Shown piece after piece: positions 63,196 to 64,000 of a stretch of DNA of 64,000 nucleotides. Origin of the DNA: Agrobacterium tumefaciens str. B6 (GTDB lineage Bacteria > Pseudomonadota > Alphaproteobacteria > Rhizobiales > Rhizobiaceae); assembly GCF_001541315.1 (NCBI RefSeq), contig NZ_LMVK01000012.1, positions 1-64,000 of the forward strand. Direction: 5' to 3'. Under the pieces are notes generated by a model that was given only the letters and a program-made list of their open reading frames with translations, was not told the origin of the DNA and did no database searches. How positions within the stretch are numbered: the stretch's first letter is position 1; every line of letters starts with the position of its first letter. The position numbers were made by a program, and so were the translations under genes.

Positions 63196-63219
63196 CAACT
63201 GACACAACGCTGTCAGTTG
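63196..63219. promoter_or_regulatory. CTGACA/TGTCAG operator between WYL regulator and exporter genes
   Basis: CAACTGACA (63196-63204) and TGTCAGTTG (63211-63219) are perfect 9-base inverted repeats separated by 6 bases, about 80 bases before the exporter start. They are the probable binding site of the divergent WYL regulator. Confidence 0.65.
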
Positions 63220-63300
63220 GTCTTTCCTATAAATGGAGAAACACATTGAGAAACATGGACTTTCCCGAATGTGTCATGAACCGTTTTGGGAGATACTGAC

Positions 63301-63930
63301 ATGAGTTACGCCGAAAATCTCTGGCTTTTCTTTCTGGTCCTGTTCGGCATCATCATTCTGCCGGGCATGGACATGCTGTTTGTGCTGGCAAGCGCGCTGA
63401 CGGGCGGCAAAAGAACCGGCCTTTCCGCCGCAAGCGGCATGAGCGCCGGCGGCATCGTGCATTCGCTTTACGGCGCGTTGGGCGTCGGCATGCTCGCCGC
63501 CTGGATGCCGTCGCTGTTCCTGCCGCTTCTGGTCTTTGGCGCCGCCTATATGATCTGGATCGGCATCGGCCTGATGCGCAGCGCGATTGTCGTGAACGGC
63601 GACGAGGCCCAGGCGAGCGCTTCGGTCAGAAAAGCCTTCTGGCGGGCGGTGCTGACCTGCCTTTCCAATCCGAAGGCCTATCTGTTCATGATGGCGATCT
63701 ATCCGCAATTTCTCAAACCCGCCTATGGCCCGATCTGGATGCAGGGGCTGGTGATGGGCGCGATGGTGGCGGTGACGCAGTTCACCGTCTACGGCGCGCT
63801 GGCGCTGACGGCGGATAAAAGCCGGGCATGGCTTGTTTCCTCGCCCGCCGCCACGATCTTCATCGGTCGCGCCGCCGGTTTCATGCTGATTGCCGCAGCG
63901 CTTCTCACGCTCTGGGAGGCCTTGTCTTAG
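63301..63930 (+). CDS. LysE/RhtB-family exporter
   Basis: This inner-membrane protein of 209 residues has several hydrophobic spans, the N-terminal FGIIILPGMDMLFVLASALTGG segment and the central CLSNPKAYLFMMAIYPQFLKP, as in LysE/RhtB exporters. The substrate may be an amino acid or derivative. ATG 63301 follows TTGGGAGATACTG. It is under probable control of the divergent WYL regulator. Bases 63931-64000 hold no feature I can support. Confidence 0.9.
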   Translation: MSYAENLWLFFLVLFGIIILPGMDMLFVLASALTGGKRTGLSAASGMSAGGIVHSLYGALGVGMLAAWMPSLFLPLLVFGAAYMIWIGIGLMRSAIVVNGDEAQASASVRKAFWRAVLTCLSNPKAYLFMMAIYPQFLKPAYGPIWMQGLVMGAMVAVTQFTVYGALALTADKSRAWLVSSPAATIFIGRAAGFMLIAAALLTLWEALS

Positions 63931-64000
63931 GCTTCTGTTTTCACGATGGAATTCACCGCAATGTGACTTCTTTTCGCCATCCGGAAAGGGCATCCTCGCG

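Overview
The window is about 64 kb of GC-rich alphaproteobacterial chromosome. Gene content and order point to Agrobacterium (A. tumefaciens complex), from established knowledge of that genus: a cysHDN block, betIBA, a zntA-like pump, tandem YkuD L,D-transpeptidases, ohrR/ohr, trans-aconitate methyltransferase, Fe-type sodB and an Atu4866-domain protein. Intergenic palindromic repeats of the rhizobial mosaic type are scattered through it. I see no prophage, insertion sequence, CRISPR array or conjugative genes; this is core chromosome with small accessory cassettes.

Layout. 1-1,060: tRNA-Pro(CGG), a gene-poor stretch with two minus-strand terminator hairpins, and a 25-residue membrane peptide gene. 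1,079-9,470: assimilatory sulfur block (cysN, cysD, cysH minus; an Rrf2 regulator; sulfate ABC importer plus). 9,700-13,310: a 24-codon ORF with a perfect Shine-Dalgarno sequence, a quinone oxidoreductase, an EAL-CBS-GGDEF protein and an orphan ParD-like antitoxin. 13,630-17,660: betI-betB-betA (choline to glycine betaine), with a palindromic element between betB and betA. 17,666-19,729: a ParE/RelE-type toxin-antitoxin pair and a CLC antiporter. 19,734-25,335: DUF3750 lipidless membrane protein, ReAV-type asparaginase, two GSTs, MarR regulator and DHA2 exporter. 25,590-30,200: ligase-associated exonuclease plus ATP-dependent DNA ligase, a secreted alpha/beta hydrolase and a GT32 glycosyltransferase. 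30,350-37,380: Zn/Cd/Pb P-type ATPase with duplicated metal-binding domains, two lipoprotein L,D-transpeptidases, OhrR/Ohr and a Xre-RES toxin-antitoxin pair.

37,418-45,180: an ABC-F ATPase behind a probable regulatory leader peptide, a MarR-centred cluster (YCII, DUF899, DUF1579, VOC proteins), and a LysR-SDR-CMD-Atu4866 group. 45,235-53,690: HerA-like ATPase, DUF2267-like protein, HxlR/SDR pair, AraC/LysE pair, aldo-keto reductase, bestrophin-like protein and a WYL regulator with a VOC protein. 53,827-63,930: trans-aconitate methyltransferase, class IV aminotransferase, chemoreceptor, LysR/GNAT pair, a periplasmic protein, sodB, a metallophosphoesterase and a second WYL regulator divergent from a LysE exporter.

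Most of the accessory genes are regulator-plus-effector pairs with a visible dyad between them. The most interesting signals are the ABC-F leader ORF with an Arg-x-Arg motif, the tandem minus-strand hairpins with 16 nt of mutual complementarity, the 24-codon ORF with a full anti-SD match, and the mosaic repeats whose outer arms are swapped around one conserved core. All function calls rest on reading motifs by eye; no database search was run.
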